A stretch of 38,723 bases of DNA from Actinomadura bangladeshensis (GCF_004348335.1 NZ_SMJW01000049.1:1-38723), one strand, 5' to 3'. Numbered from the stretch's first letter, positions 15,565-24,376 are shown. Numbers and translations are program-made. The notes: generated from the sequence alone by a model not told the origin.

Positions 15565-18153
15565 GTGGGGGGCGTCATGTGGCTCATTGCGCGTCGTTCG
15601 GTCGCCGAGGGGCGGTTGCGGCTGGCCGCGACCCTGCTGGCGGCGCTGGGGTCGATCGCGCTCATCGCGGGCTCGCTGCAGTTCGCGCTGCGGGCGCAGG
15701 AGGCGGTGGCGGGCAGCGACGCGAGCGAGTACTTCCGCGCCGACGTGCTCGTGCAGGGCGGGACGGCGGATCCCGACGACCCGAGCGCGCCGCCGGACGG
15801 CCGCGTCCGGCTGGACCGGGTCGCGTCCAGGCCCGGCGTGGCGGCCGCCGCCGGGGACGCCGCGGTGGCGGTCACCGCCACCGGTTCCGATGGACGCGCG
15901 ATCACGGCGGCGGCCGAGGGCCGGACGCTGCTGCGCCCCTGGGTGTCCGATCCGAAACTGGCCCCCTACCGGCTGGAGGAGGGCCGCGCCCCCACTGCCG
16001 ACGGAGAAGTGGCGGTCGTTCAATACATGGCCCGCGCCGGGAAGGCCGGTGTCGGTGATGCCCTGACGCTGACGCTGCCCCGCGAGACGCGGCGGGTGAC
16101 GGTCACCGGGGTCGTCACCGTCCAGGGCCGGGACGCGGTGGCCGCCGGGAACCTCGTGCTGGCCCCGCCCGAGACCGTGCGCCGCGCCGCGCGGCTCCCC
16201 GCGGGCACGTGGCAGAGCGTCTGGCTGAAGGCCGCCCCCGGCGTGCCCGCCGAGCGGCTGCGCGGCGAACTGGCCCGGGACCTCGGCGGCGGCGCCACCG
16301 TCCGCACCGCCGCGTCCGTGCGGGACGCGCAGGCCGCCGCCGCGGCGGGCGAGGGCGCCTCGGTCGCCGGCGTCATCGGCGGGCTGTCCCTGGTGGCGGT
16401 CTTCGTCGGCCTGTTCACGGTGGCCAACACGTTCGGCACGCTGGTGCGGCAGCGGACCCGGCGGCTGGCGCTGCTCGGCGCGATCGGCGCAACGCCGCGC
16501 CAACTCGGCCTGCTGGTCCGGCTGGAGGCGCTGGTGCTGGGCGCGATCGCGGCGGTGGGCGGCGTGGCGGCGGGCTTCCCGCTGTCCGAACTGATCATCC
16601 GGCTGTTCGCCCGGGACGGCTTCGACGTCTCCGCCGCCGGTCCCCGGTTCGGCTGGGTCGCGCTGGGCGTCCCGGCCGCAGCCGGCCTCGTCGTCACCCA
16701 GCTGGCGGCGTGGCGGGCCGCGCGCCGCGCCGCCGGCGTCTCCCCCGTGCAGGCGCTGCGCAGCACCGTCGCCGAGACCCCGGAACGGCGGTGGCCCCGG
16801 CTGCTCGCCGCGCTCGCGCTCTTCGCCGGGGCGGGCTTCTGGTGGGCGGTGGCGACCGCCGTCCGCGTCAGCGACCCGCCCGGCCAGGACCGCACGTTCG
16901 GCGTCGCGCTGATGGTCCTGTTCGGCGCCATGCTCGCCCTGACCGCCCTGACCATTCTCACCCCGTTCTTCGTCGCGCCGCTGGGCGGGCTGGTCGGACG
17001 CGCCGGCAGGCTGGTCGGCGGCGAGACCGGACGGCTCGCGCACGCCACCATCACCCGCAGCCCCCGCCGGGTCTCCTCCGCCGCGTCGTCGCTGACGCTG
17101 GGCGTCGCGCTGGTCTCCTCGGTGGCGCTGGTGACCCAGTCGGTGAACGACCGGTTCGCGGAGGCGGGACGGCAGGTCATGGCGGCCGAGCACGCCGTCG
17201 CCGCCACCGCCCGGACCGCCGAAGGCGCCCCCTCGCCGCTCGCCCGTGACGTGGTCGACAAGGTCGCGGAAGCACCGGGAGTGACCCGCGCGACCGCCCT
17301 CACCCAGACCGAGGTCAAGCTCGTGTCGCCGCCGTCCCCCGGCGAGGACCCCGAGCCGTTCCGCCTCATGGTCACCGGCGTCGAGCAGACGGGGCTGCGC
17401 GACCTGCTGCGCCTCGGCGGCGCCCCTCCCGCGCTGCGTCCCGGAGAGATCGCCCTGTCGTCGACCGTCATGAAGGGGCGGGGCTTGCGGCCCGGCCAGG
17501 AGATCACCGTGCGGGCCGCCCACGGCCGCGTCCCGCTCACGGTGGCGGACGCCTACCACGACCCCTCCCACCTGTTCGCCGAACAGGCGCTCGTCGCTCC
17601 GGCGACGATGGACGAGCTGGACGCCAACGCGGCGACTCAGGCCGTCCTCGTCCAGGGCGGCTCGTCCGAGGCCCTCGCGCGGGCCGTGGCGGGGGTGCCC
17701 GGCGTCCGGGTCCTCGACCGCGACGCCTACGTGGACGCCGCGTCGTCCTCCCTGACCCGGCCGCTGCGGGCGACCTACACCTTCATCGGCATGGCCCTGC
17801 TGCTCGCGCTGTTCGGGATGGCGACCACGGTGTCGATGGGCGTCGCGGAACGCACCCGCGAGTTCGGGCTGCTCGGCGCCGTGGGCGCCACGGCGCGGCA
17901 GATCCGCGCGATCGTCCGCTGGGAGGCGGCCACCGTGGTCGCCCTCGGCACGATCATCGGCCTCGTGATCGCCATGGGCACGCAGACGCTGCTGCACGTG
18001 ACCACCGGCAGCTCCTTCCTGCGGCCGGACCCGCCGTGGTGGCTGTTCCCGGCCGTGGCGGCGGGCGCGGCGGCGGCGACGCTCGCGACCACGGCGCTGC
18101 CCGCGCGCCGGGCCGCAGCGGTCCCCGTTCTCGAAGCCGCCAAGGCGGAGTGA
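15565..18153 (+). CDS. FtsX/MacB-type ABC transporter permease
   Basis: The 862-residue membrane protein has an N-terminal helix (about 18-40), a large extracytoplasmic domain, and FtsX-type four-helix blocks at about 265-390 and 740-860 carrying the ERTREFGLLGAVGATARQI signature. A second extracytoplasmic domain lies between them. This is the layout of actinobacterial 8-10 helix permeases that export lipids, peptides or drugs with a MacB/LolD-like ATPase. No ATPase gene is adjacent, which is unusual for this type. GTG 15565 has GGGGGGA 4 nt upstream. ATG 15577 is an equally reasonable start. Expression is probably controlled by the palindrome at 15510-15543. Confidence 0.9.
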   Translation: MGGVMWLIARRSVAEGRLRLAATLLAALGSIALIAGSLQFALRAQEAVAGSDASEYFRADVLVQGGTADPDDPSAPPDGRVRLDRVASRPGVAAAAGDAAVAVTATGSDGRAITAAAEGRTLLRPWVSDPKLAPYRLEEGRAPTADGEVAVVQYMARAGKAGVGDALTLTLPRETRRVTVTGVVTVQGRDAVAAGNLVLAPPETVRRAARLPAGTWQSVWLKAAPGVPAERLRGELARDLGGGATVRTAASVRDAQAAAAAGEGASVAGVIGGLSLVAVFVGLFTVANTFGTLVRQRTRRLALLGAIGATPRQLGLLVRLEALVLGAIAAVGGVAAGFPLSELIIRLFARDGFDVSAAGPRFGWVALGVPAAAGLVVTQLAAWRAARRAAGVSPVQALRSTVAETPERRWPRLLAALALFAGAGFWWAVATAVRVSDPPGQDRTFGVALMVLFGAMLALTALTILTPFFVAPLGGLVGRAGRLVGGETGRLAHATITRSPRRVSSAASSLTLGVALVSSVALVTQSVNDRFAEAGRQVMAAEHAVAATARTAEGAPSPLARDVVDKVAEAPGVTRATALTQTEVKLVSPPSPGEDPEPFRLMVTGVEQTGLRDLLRLGGAPPALRPGEIALSSTVMKGRGLRPGQEITVRAAHGRVPLTVADAYHDPSHLFAEQALVAPATMDELDANAATQAVLVQGGSSEALARAVAGVPGVRVLDRDAYVDAASSSLTRPLRATYTFIGMALLLALFGMATTVSMGVAERTREFGLLGAVGATARQIRAIVRWEAATVVALGTIIGLVIAMGTQTLLHVTTGSSFLRPDPPWWLFPAVAAGAAAATLATTALPARRAAAVPVLEAAKAE

Positions 18154-18196
18154 CGCCTCATCGCGTCCGAACGGCGTGAACAGGTCGATCTTCCAG

Positions 18197-18222
18197 CGGC
18201 CGCGCCGCCTCGGGAGCGGCCG
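18197..18222. terminator. Hairpin between the convergent permease and helicase genes
   Basis: CGGCCGC (18197-18203) and GCGGCCG (18216-18222) form a 7-bp stem with a 12-nt loop midway between the two stop codons. No U-tract is present. Confidence 0.4.
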
Positions 18223-18234
18223 GAGAGCCGGGGG

Positions 18235-20007
18235 TCAGTGGCGGCGTTTGGCGGCCCAGTCGCGGATCTTGGCGATGCGGTCGCGGATCTCGGCGGCGCT
18301 GGCCTGGGGAACCGGCGGGCCGCCGCAGGCGCGGCGCAGTTCGTTGTGGATGACGCCCTGGGGCTGGCCGGTGCGGTGGTTCCAGGCGTTGACCAGGCCG
18401 TTCAGCTCGCGGCGCAGGGCGGCGATGTCCTCGGCGGCGGTGCGGTCCGCGCGGGGGTCGCCGGTCTTGCGCCTGCGCTCGCTGGCCATCTGGGCCGCCT
18501 GGCGCTTGCGCAGCAGGGCCGACACCTGGTCGGGTTCCAGAAGGCCGGGGATGCCCAGGTACTCCTCCTCTTCGGCGGAGCCCGGCTGGGCGTGCATGCC
18601 GAACTCGCCGCCGTCGTAGAGGACGCGGTCGAACGTCGCCGACGCCTCCACGGTCTCGAAGGGAAGCTCTTCGCCTACGTCTGGGTTGTCCTGCTTGCGG
18701 TTCGCCTCGGCGAGGAGGTCGTCGTCGAGGCCGTCCTCCCGGACGGGACGGTCCAGGACGTGGTCGCGCTCCTCCTCCATCTCGGAGGCGTGGCCCATGA
18801 GGGTCGGCACGGACGGCAGGAAGACCGACGCCGTCTCGCCCCGTTTGCGGGCCCGGACGAAGCGCCCGATCGCCTGCGCGAAGAACAGCGGGGTGCTGGT
18901 CGAGGTGGCGTAGACGCCCACGGCCAGGCGCGGGATGTCCACGCCCTCGGAGACCATGCGGACCGCCACCATCCAGCGGTCCTCGGTGTCGGCGAACTTC
19001 TTGATCTTCTTGGACGCGGTCGGGTCGTCCGACAGCACGATGGTCGCACTCTGGCCGGTGACCGCCTTGAGCATCCCCGCGTAGGCGCGGGCCGTCTCGT
19101 GGTCGGTGGCGATGACCAGGCCGCCCGCGTCGGGGATGGCGCGGCGCAACTCGGTGAGGCGGCGGTCGGCGGCGGCCAGGACCTGCCTGATCCAGTCGCC
19201 CTTCGGGTCGAGCGCGGCGCGCCACGCCTGGGCCATCTGGTCCTGGGTGAGCGGCTCGCCGAGGGTCGCGGTGATCTCGTCGCCGGCGCGGGTGCGCCAG
19301 CGCATCTCCCCCGCGTACGCGAGAAAGATCACCGGGCGGACGACGCCGTCGGCCAGGGCCGGACCGTAGCCGTAGGTGTAGTCGGCCTGGCTGCGGCGGA
19401 CGCCGTCCGGGCCCTCCTCGTACTGGACGAACGGGATCGGGTTGATGTCGGTCCGGAACGGGGTGCCCGAGAGCGCGAGGCGGCGGGTCGCGGGCTCGAA
19501 CGCCTCGCGGACGGCGTCGCCCCACGACAGGCCGTCGCCCGCATGGTGGACCTCGTCGAAGATGATGAGGTGCTTGCGCGACTCGGTGCGGTTGCGGTGC
19601 AGGGCGGGACGGGCCGCGACCGTGGCGTAGGTGACGGCGACGCCGTGGAAGTCCTTGCCGATGGGGCCGTCGCTGTTCTGCCACTCCGGGTCGATCCTGA
19701 TGCCGACGCGGGCGGCGGACTCGGCCCACTGCCGCTTCAGGTGCTCGGTCGGGCACACGACCGTGATCGCCTGGACGGTGCGGCGCTCCATCAGCTCGCG
19801 GGCGAGGCGGAGCGCGAACGTCGTCTTGCCGGCGCCGGGCGTCGCGACGGTGAGGAAGTCGCGCGGACCAGGCTGGGAGCCGTCCGTCCCGAAGTAGGCC
19901 TCCAGCGCCTGCTGCTGCCAGGCGCGCAGGGACGACGCCGTCCCCCAGGCGGCCCGTTCGGGGAACGCGGGGGGCATGCTCGATGCGGCGAAGGTGCTCA
20001 CGGTCAT
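18235..20007 (-). CDS. DEAD/DEAH-box (XPB/UvrB-like SF2) helicase
   Basis: The 590-residue SF2 helicase shows Walker A ATPGAGKTT (55-63), the DEVHHAGD motif II (151-158), LALSGTPFRTD motif III (178-188) and FFAQAIGRFVRARK motif VI. A charged C-terminal region follows that is probably DNA- or protein-binding. Family members act on nucleic acids in repair or defence. The exact role is unknown. The start could be ATG 20007 or GTG 20001. A TAGCCT hexamer (20011-20016) lies 9 nt before the GTG and overlaps the stop of the upstream protease gene, so it may have its own leaderless start. The 6-base gap to the secreted protease gene also allows co-transcription. Confidence 0.9.
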   Translation of the reverse strand: MTVSTFAASSMPPAFPERAAWGTASSLRAWQQQALEAYFGTDGSQPGPRDFLTVATPGAGKTTFALRLARELMERRTVQAITVVCPTEHLKRQWAESAARVGIRIDPEWQNSDGPIGKDFHGVAVTYATVAARPALHRNRTESRKHLIIFDEVHHAGDGLSWGDAVREAFEPATRRLALSGTPFRTDINPIPFVQYEEGPDGVRRSQADYTYGYGPALADGVVRPVIFLAYAGEMRWRTRAGDEITATLGEPLTQDQMAQAWRAALDPKGDWIRQVLAAADRRLTELRRAIPDAGGLVIATDHETARAYAGMLKAVTGQSATIVLSDDPTASKKIKKFADTEDRWMVAVRMVSEGVDIPRLAVGVYATSTSTPLFFAQAIGRFVRARKRGETASVFLPSVPTLMGHASEMEEERDHVLDRPVREDGLDDDLLAEANRKQDNPDVGEELPFETVEASATFDRVLYDGGEFGMHAQPGSAEEEEYLGIPGLLEPDQVSALLRKRQAAQMASERRRKTGDPRADRTAAEDIAALRRELNGLVNAWNHRTGQPQGVIHNELRRACGGPPVPQASAAEIRDRIAKIRDWAAKRRH

Positions 20008-20013
20008 TGAAGG

Positions 20014-21051
20014 CTACCGAGCCGCACCGACAGTTCGTGCCCCGGTCGGCTCGGCTGTGCCCGGTTCCACTCGGTGCCGGGCCTGCCTCCGGGAGCGGTA
20101 GGCCGCCCAGGACGCCCGGATGCGGCGGCCCTGACCTGCGGTGAAGGCGTGCATGCACGAGTCGTGCGCGTAGTCCATGAAGTTGTGGACGGGATCGTCG
20201 CCCCGCTGCGGGCAGGTGTCGCGGAAGTCCGGGCATCCCTGCGCCGGCTCCGCCTCGTACGGGGTGTCGGCCACCCCGTCGCCCGGCGGGAGGCAGCCGC
20301 CCTCGAACGTGTGCAGCAGGCCGAGCCAGTGCCCGATCTCGTGGACGGCCGTGTACCCGCGGCTGAACGGCCCGTACGAGCCGCCCGGCAGGCTGCGGTA
20401 GTCGATGACGACGCCGTCCATGCGCGGGTTCTCCGCGTACCACTGCGGGAACGTGGAGAAGCCGAGGACGTCCGACCCGGCGGCGGCCGTGTAGACGTTG
20501 AGCGTGCCGCGCCCGCCCTTGCGCAGGCGCTTCTTCATCGCGCGCTCGTGGCGCTCCGGGGCGTGGAACCAGGACGCGTTGTCCGTCCGGTCGAGGCCGG
20601 CGAGGCGGAACCGCACGCGGGTGTCGACGCCGCCCTTCCTGCCCCCGTACGCGGCGTTCAGGGTGGAGATCTGCCGCTGGACGGCCTTCTTCGACAGCCG
20701 TCCGCTCCCCCCGCTGTGGACGACGTGGAACCGCACCGGGACGACCAGGCGCCGCGCCATCCGCCGGTTGGCGTCGAGCCGCCTCTCGTCGGACGTCCCG
20801 AACCGGTCCAGGAGTGAGCGGCGGAGGTCGGTGAGCATGCCGACGACCTGGTCGCGGCCGAGGTCGGCCCGGTCGCGCGGGTGGACGGTCCGGGCGTTCG
20901 AGCGGTGCACGCAGTCGCCGTGCCGTGCGGTGCCGCCGTCTCGTGCGGCGGCCGGTACGGGCCGTACTCGCGGACGGTCACCCGTAGCACCCGGAACGGT
21001 GCACACCGTAGTCAACAGTGCGCATAGCGAAACCCCGGCCAGCCGCCGCAT
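20014..21051 (-). CDS. Secreted zinc metalloprotease, pappalysin/M43 family
   Basis: The 345-residue protein begins with a signal peptide (hydrophobic core about 4-20, MRRLAGVSLCALLTTVCTVPG) and has the metzincin site HEIGHWLGLLHTFEGGC (H237, E238, H241, H247). The Met-turn is NFMDYAHDSC (M292). Cysteines in the catalytic part (for example C253, C273, C280, C299) suggest disulfides outside the cell. M43B enzymes cleave extracellular proteins. The substrate here is unknown. ATG 21051 follows GGGGGATGA. Three imperfect direct repeats in the promoter (21059-21119) may be regulatory. Confidence 0.92.
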   Translation of the reverse strand: MRRLAGVSLCALLTTVCTVPGATGDRPRVRPVPAAARDGGTARHGDCVHRSNARTVHPRDRADLGRDQVVGMLTDLRRSLLDRFGTSDERRLDANRRMARRLVVPVRFHVVHSGGSGRLSKKAVQRQISTLNAAYGGRKGGVDTRVRFRLAGLDRTDNASWFHAPERHERAMKKRLRKGGRGTLNVYTAAAGSDVLGFSTFPQWYAENPRMDGVVIDYRSLPGGSYGPFSRGYTAVHEIGHWLGLLHTFEGGCLPPGDGVADTPYEAEPAQGCPDFRDTCPQRGDDPVHNFMDYAHDSCMHAFTAGQGRRIRASWAAYRSRRQARHRVEPGTAEPTGARTVGAAR

Positions 21052-21058
21052 TCATCCC

Positions 21059-21119
21059 CCGTATGTCAGAGGCCCCTCGCAAAGGGCCCGTATGCCAGAA
21101 GTCCGTCCGTCAGAAGTCC
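21059..21119. repeat. Three imperfect direct repeats upstream of the M43 protease
   Basis: Copies are CCGTATGTCAGAGGCC (21059-21074), CCGTATGCCAGAAGTCC (21088-21104) and the shortened CCGTCAGAAGTCC (21107-21119). They lie directly before the protease start and could be repeated binding sites for a regulator, or a short local duplication. Confidence 0.4.
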
Positions 21120-21121
21120 GA

Positions 21122-21151
21122 GGTCCCGCGGTATGCCCCCACCGCGGGACC
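21122..21151 (-). terminator. Strong hairpin downstream of DUF3039
   Basis: GGTCCCGCGGT (21122-21132) pairs with ACCGCGGGACC (21141-21151), an 11-bp perfect stem with an 8-nt loop. It lies 56 bases after the DUF3039 stop and before the protease promoter, so it probably ends the yqgE-DUF3039 transcript. There is no U-tract. Confidence 0.6.
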
Positions 21152-21206
21152 CGGAAGCGCGCAGCCCGGAACGGCGGCGCGCCGCCCGCCGCGCCTCAGC
21201 GGCGGG

Positions 21207-21473
21207 TCACTCGCCCTTGTCGCCCTTGCCGCCCGGCTGCATGGACTCGTAGATCTCCTTGCACTCCGGGCAGACCGGGTACTTCTTCGGATCCCGGTTC
21301 GGCACCCAGACCTTGCCGCACAGCGCGATCACCGGCGTGCCGGTCACCGCGCTCTCGGTGATCTTCTGCTTCTTCACGTAGTGGGCGAACCGCTCGTGGT
21401 CGCCGTCACCGTGCGAGAGGTCCGGCCGGACATCCTGCTGGGTGTCGCTCTCGGGAAGGATCTTCGTACTCAC
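21207..21473 (-). CDS. DUF3039 family protein
   Basis: The 88-residue protein matches the actinobacterial DUF3039 family. It has a variable N-terminus, then RFAHYVKKQKITESAVTGTPVIALCGKVWVPNRDPKKYPVCPECKEIYE. Three cysteines (one in ALCGKVW and a CPEC pair) suggest a small zinc-binding ribbon. The function is not known. The start GTG 21473 lies 9 bases after the yqgE stop, with AAGGTG 5 nt before it. The same bases also read TAAGGT 6 nt before the GTG, so a leaderless start inside the operon is possible too. Confidence 0.88.
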   Translation of the reverse strand: MSTKILPESDTQQDVRPDLSHGDGDHERFAHYVKKQKITESAVTGTPVIALCGKVWVPNRDPKKYPVCPECKEIYESMQPGGKGDKGE

Positions 21474-21482
21474 GTCTTCACC

Positions 21483-22070
21483 TTAGTTCAGCGTGGGGTC
21501 GTCGGGAAAAGTGGAGACGAACGCCAGATCGCCGCCCTGCCTGCGCAGAACGTCCTGCCAGAGGCGCTCTGGGGCGGCGGCGAACACGTCTCCGGCCTCG
21601 GCGGGCACCAGGTACCAGGAGCCGTCCTGCACCTCGCCGAGCAGCTGCCCCGCCGACCAGCCCGCGTACCCGGCGAACACCCGCAGCTGGAGCAGCTCGG
21701 CCGCGATCAGCCCCGGCGGCGCCTCCAGGTCGACCACCCCGACCCGCGCGACCTCGGCACCGCCGTCCAGGGCGCGCCAGCCGAGCGGCTCGTCCTCGCC
21801 GGGGAGGCGGGCCAGGGCGAGCGGATGCTCCAGTGCGACGGGGCCGCCCTGGAACACCACGGCGGGCCCGGTCGCGAGATCGCCCCACGGCGGGAGGACC
21901 CGGTCGACGGGAACCTCGGTCGGCCGGTTGAGGACAACTCCGAGCGTCCCGCCGCCGACATCGTGCTCGACCAGCAGGACGACACTGCGGCGAAAGTTCG
22001 GATCCTCCAGCTGAGGGGTCGCCACCAGCAGGAGCCCCACCCTGATGCCGTCTTCCATGGGTTCCATCAT
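21483..22070 (-). CDS. YqgE/AlgH family protein
   Basis: The 195-residue protein is a full-length YqgE/AlgH (DUF179) member: GLLLVATPQLEDPNFRRSVVLLVEHD at the N-terminus, GVVLNRPTEVPV and FQGGPVALEHPL, then RVFAGYAGWSAGQLLGEV. The biochemical role is unclear. AlgH was once linked to alginate regulation in Pseudomonas. Of the candidate starts ATG 22070, 22067 and 22058, the first is nearest to GGAGG (12 nt away). It is followed by DUF3039 after 9 bases and is divergent from the LPHTG surface protein. Confidence 0.9.
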   Translation of the reverse strand: MMEPMEDGIRVGLLLVATPQLEDPNFRRSVVLLVEHDVGGGTLGVVLNRPTEVPVDRVLPPWGDLATGPAVVFQGGPVALEHPLALARLPGEDEPLGWRALDGGAEVARVGVVDLEAPPGLIAAELLQLRVFAGYAGWSAGQLLGEVQDGSWYLVPAEAGDVFAAAPERLWQDVLRRQGGDLAFVSTFPDDPTLN

Positions 22071-22168
22071 GCGTTGCGCGGACCTCCGGCGGCACGTCCC
22101 CTCGCTCGTTAGCCTGTTACGCATTCCTATCGATGGGGATATCGGCACCACAAGGTCCTGGGTTAAGA

Positions 22169-22183
22169 ATGATCTAGGATCAT
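22169..22183. promoter_or_regulatory. Palindrome with -10 in the yqgE/surface-protein divergent region
   Basis: ATGATC-TAG-GATCAT is a perfect inverted repeat with a 3-base centre. It contains TAGGAT (22175-22180), a good plus-strand -10, 40 bases before the surface protein start. A regulator bound here would cover the promoter. Confidence 0.4.
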
Positions 22184-22220
22184 CGGCCATCCGCTTGGTG
22201 CGCGCCGGGAGGACAGCGGT

Positions 22221-22859
22221 ATGCAGTTGCCCAGGGTCATCATCGCCGCCGTGTTCATCGTGATCGGGGCGCTGATCGCCATCCCGGCGCTCTTCAAGTC
22301 GGACGGGTCGGCGGAGCCGACCTCCTCCACCGCGTCCGCGAGCCCGAGCGCGTCCGGCACCGGGAAGTCGCCGTCGGCCACGCCCACCACGTCCGGGACG
22401 GCGAAGCCGCCCGCGCGTCCGGTCACCGCGAGCATCGGCGCGGTGTCGTGCCCCGGACGCACCGTGCACGTCACGATCCGCAACACCGGGACGCAGACCG
22501 AGGACTTCTCCGTCGAGCGGGACGACGGCGGCGCCGCCGAGCCCGGCCAGATCCGCCCGGGCACCACCCGGACGGTCTCGGTCGAGCTGCGCGAGGACCG
22601 CCGCACCGGCCTCGCGGTCACCTGGGCGAACAAGCGCATCGAGAGCAAGACCGTCAAGGCGAACTGCAAGAAGGCGGGTGCGGGCGCGCCGACCGAGACG
22701 CCGCCGGGCAACCTGCCGCACACCGGCCCCGACACCGTCCTGTGGGCGCGCGCCGCGACCGGCGTCGGCATCATCCTCACCGGCGCGATCATCTTCTGGT
22801 ACGGCGGGATCTGGCCCCGCCGCCGCGAGAAGATGTTCGCGAGCGAGAAGACCGACTAG
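22221..22859 (+). CDS. Surface protein with LPHTG sortase sorting signal
   Basis: The 212-residue protein has an N-terminal signal anchor (about 5-25), a Ser/Thr/Pro/Ala linker (30-70) and a small beta-rich domain (70-150) with cysteines C77 and C149 that could form a disulfide. It ends with L165-P-H-T-G169, a hydrophobic segment (about 175-197) and a basic tail WPRRREK. This is a cell-wall sorting signal, so a sortase would attach the protein to peptidoglycan. The tail after the membrane segment is longer than usual. GGAGG lies 8 nt before ATG 22221. No sortase gene is seen nearby. It ends 9 bases from the convergent malic enzyme gene. Confidence 0.8.
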   Translation: MQLPRVIIAAVFIVIGALIAIPALFKSDGSAEPTSSTASASPSASGTGKSPSATPTTSGTAKPPARPVTASIGAVSCPGRTVHVTIRNTGTQTEDFSVERDDGGAAEPGQIRPGTTRTVSVELREDRRTGLAVTWANKRIESKTVKANCKKAGAGAPTETPPGNLPHTGPDTVLWARAATGVGIILTGAIIFWYGGIWPRRREKMFASEKTD

Positions 22860-22868
22860 GCCGCCGGT

Positions 22869-24272
22869 TCAGGCCTCGGTGCGGGGGCGGCCGCCGGCGG
22901 CCTCGCGGACGGCGCCGGCGACGCGGGTCGCCACGTCCGGGTGGAAGACGCTCGGGATGATGTAGTTGGGGCCGCTCTCCTCGGGGGTGACGACCTCGGC
23001 GAGCGCCGTGGCGGCGGCGGCCAGCATCTCCATGGTGACGACGTCGGCCTGCGCGTCCAGCAGCCCGCGGAAGACACCGGGGAACGCCAGCACGTTGTTG
23101 ATCTGGTTGGGGTAGTCGCTGCGGCCGGTCGCGACGACGGCGGCGTGCTCGCGGGCCTCGTCCGGCGCCACCTCGGGCTCGGGGTTGGCGAGCGCGAACA
23201 CGATCGCGCCGTCGTTCATCGTCGCGATGTCGTCGCCGTTCAGGATGCCGGGGGCGGAGACGCCGATGAACACGTCGGCGTCCTTGACCGCGCCGCGCAG
23301 GTCGCCCGCGTAGCCGGAGGCGTTGGTGTGCTCGGCGATCCAGCGCAGCGAGTCGTCCAGGTCGTCGCGGCCCTTGTGGACGGCGCCGCGGTAGTCGCAC
23401 ACGATCAGGTCGCGGGCGCCCGCGTGCATCAGCAGCTTCAGGATCGCGGTGCCGGCGGCGCCCGCGCCCGCCATCGTGATGCGGACGGAGCCGAGCTCCT
23501 TGCCGACGACGCGCAGCGCGTTGGTCAGCGCGGCCAGCACGCAGATCGCGGTGCCGTGCTGGTCGTCGTGGAAGACGGGGATGTCGAGCAGCTCGCGCAG
23601 CCGGGCCTCGACCTCGAAGCAGCGCGGCGCGGAGATGTCCTCCAGGTTGATGCCGCCGAACGCGGGCGCGAGGATCTGGACGGTCCGGACGATCTCGTCG
23701 GTGTCCTGCGTGTCGAGGCAGATCGGCCACGCGTCGATCCCGGCGAACCGCTTGAACAGCGCCGCCTTGCCCTCCATGACGGGCAGCGCCGCCTCCGGGC
23801 CGATGTTGCCGAGGCCGAGCACCGCGGACCCGTCGGTGACGACCGCGACGCTGTTGCGCTTTATGGTCAGCCGCCGGACGTCCTCGGGGTTGCGGGCGAT
23901 GGCGAGGGAGACGCGGGCGACGCCCGGCGTGTAGGCCATCGACAGCTCGTCGCGGTTGCGCAGCGGCACCTTCGACTGCATCTCGATCTTGCCGCCGAGG
24001 TGCATCAGGAAGGTCCGGTCGCTGACCTTGTGGATCTTGACGGACTCGATGCCCTCCAGCGCCCCGGCGATCGCCTCGGCGTGCTGGGTGTCGCGGGTGG
24101 CGATCGTCACGTCGATGCGCAGCGTCTCGTGGCCGGCGGTGTTGACGTCGAGGGCCGTGACGATGCCGCCGGCGTTCTCGACGACCTGGGTGATCTGGCT
24201 CACGGCCCTGCCGCCGGCCGGGACCTCCAGCCGGACGGTGATGGAGTACGACACGCTCGGCACGCTCGCCAC
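22869..24272 (-). CDS. NAD(P)-dependent malic enzyme with N-terminal ACT domain
   Basis: It oxidatively decarboxylates malate to pyruvate. The 467-residue protein has an ACT domain at about 5-85 (SYSITVRLEVPAGGRAV... VSDRTF), which suggests allosteric control by an amino acid. The malic core follows: SMAYTPGVARV with the catalytic Tyr, VMEGKAALFKRFAGIDAWP with the catalytic Lys, DISAPRCFEVE and FHDDQHGTA (metal and substrate), and the Rossmann motif GAGAAGTA. GTG 24272 is chosen because AAGGAG lies 8 nt before it. An upstream in-frame extension has no ribosome binding site. It is probably monocistronic. Confidence 0.93.
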   Translation of the reverse strand: MASVPSVSYSITVRLEVPAGGRAVSQITQVVENAGGIVTALDVNTAGHETLRIDVTIATRDTQHAEAIAGALEGIESVKIHKVSDRTFLMHLGGKIEMQSKVPLRNRDELSMAYTPGVARVSLAIARNPEDVRRLTIKRNSVAVVTDGSAVLGLGNIGPEAALPVMEGKAALFKRFAGIDAWPICLDTQDTDEIVRTVQILAPAFGGINLEDISAPRCFEVEARLRELLDIPVFHDDQHGTAICVLAALTNALRVVGKELGSVRITMAGAGAAGTAILKLLMHAGARDLIVCDYRGAVHKGRDDLDDSLRWIAEHTNASGYAGDLRGAVKDADVFIGVSAPGILNGDDIATMNDGAIVFALANPEPEVAPDEAREHAAVVATGRSDYPNQINNVLAFPGVFRGLLDAQADVVTMEMLAAAATALAEVVTPEESGPNYIIPSVFHPDVATRVAGAVREAAGGRPRTEA

Positions 24273-24376
24273 GACGACTGCTCCTTGCTGCTCCGGGTTG
24301 TCCTCCTCCCGGGCGCGCCGCCCGTGGACCGGCACGGTGCGTCCGGGGGCCGCGGCCCAGGGACCGCCCCCGCGAC

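Noticed and set aside
15547..17997. 816-codon minus-strand open frame opposite the permease
   Set aside because: The product is His/Gly/Arg/Gln-rich with no recognisable fold. The plus frame encodes a clear FtsX-type permease.
18238..20010. 590-codon plus-strand open frame opposite the helicase
   Set aside because: It mirrors the helicase gene almost base for base. The product is Arg/Ala/Gly-rich without domains, while the minus frame has all the helicase motifs.
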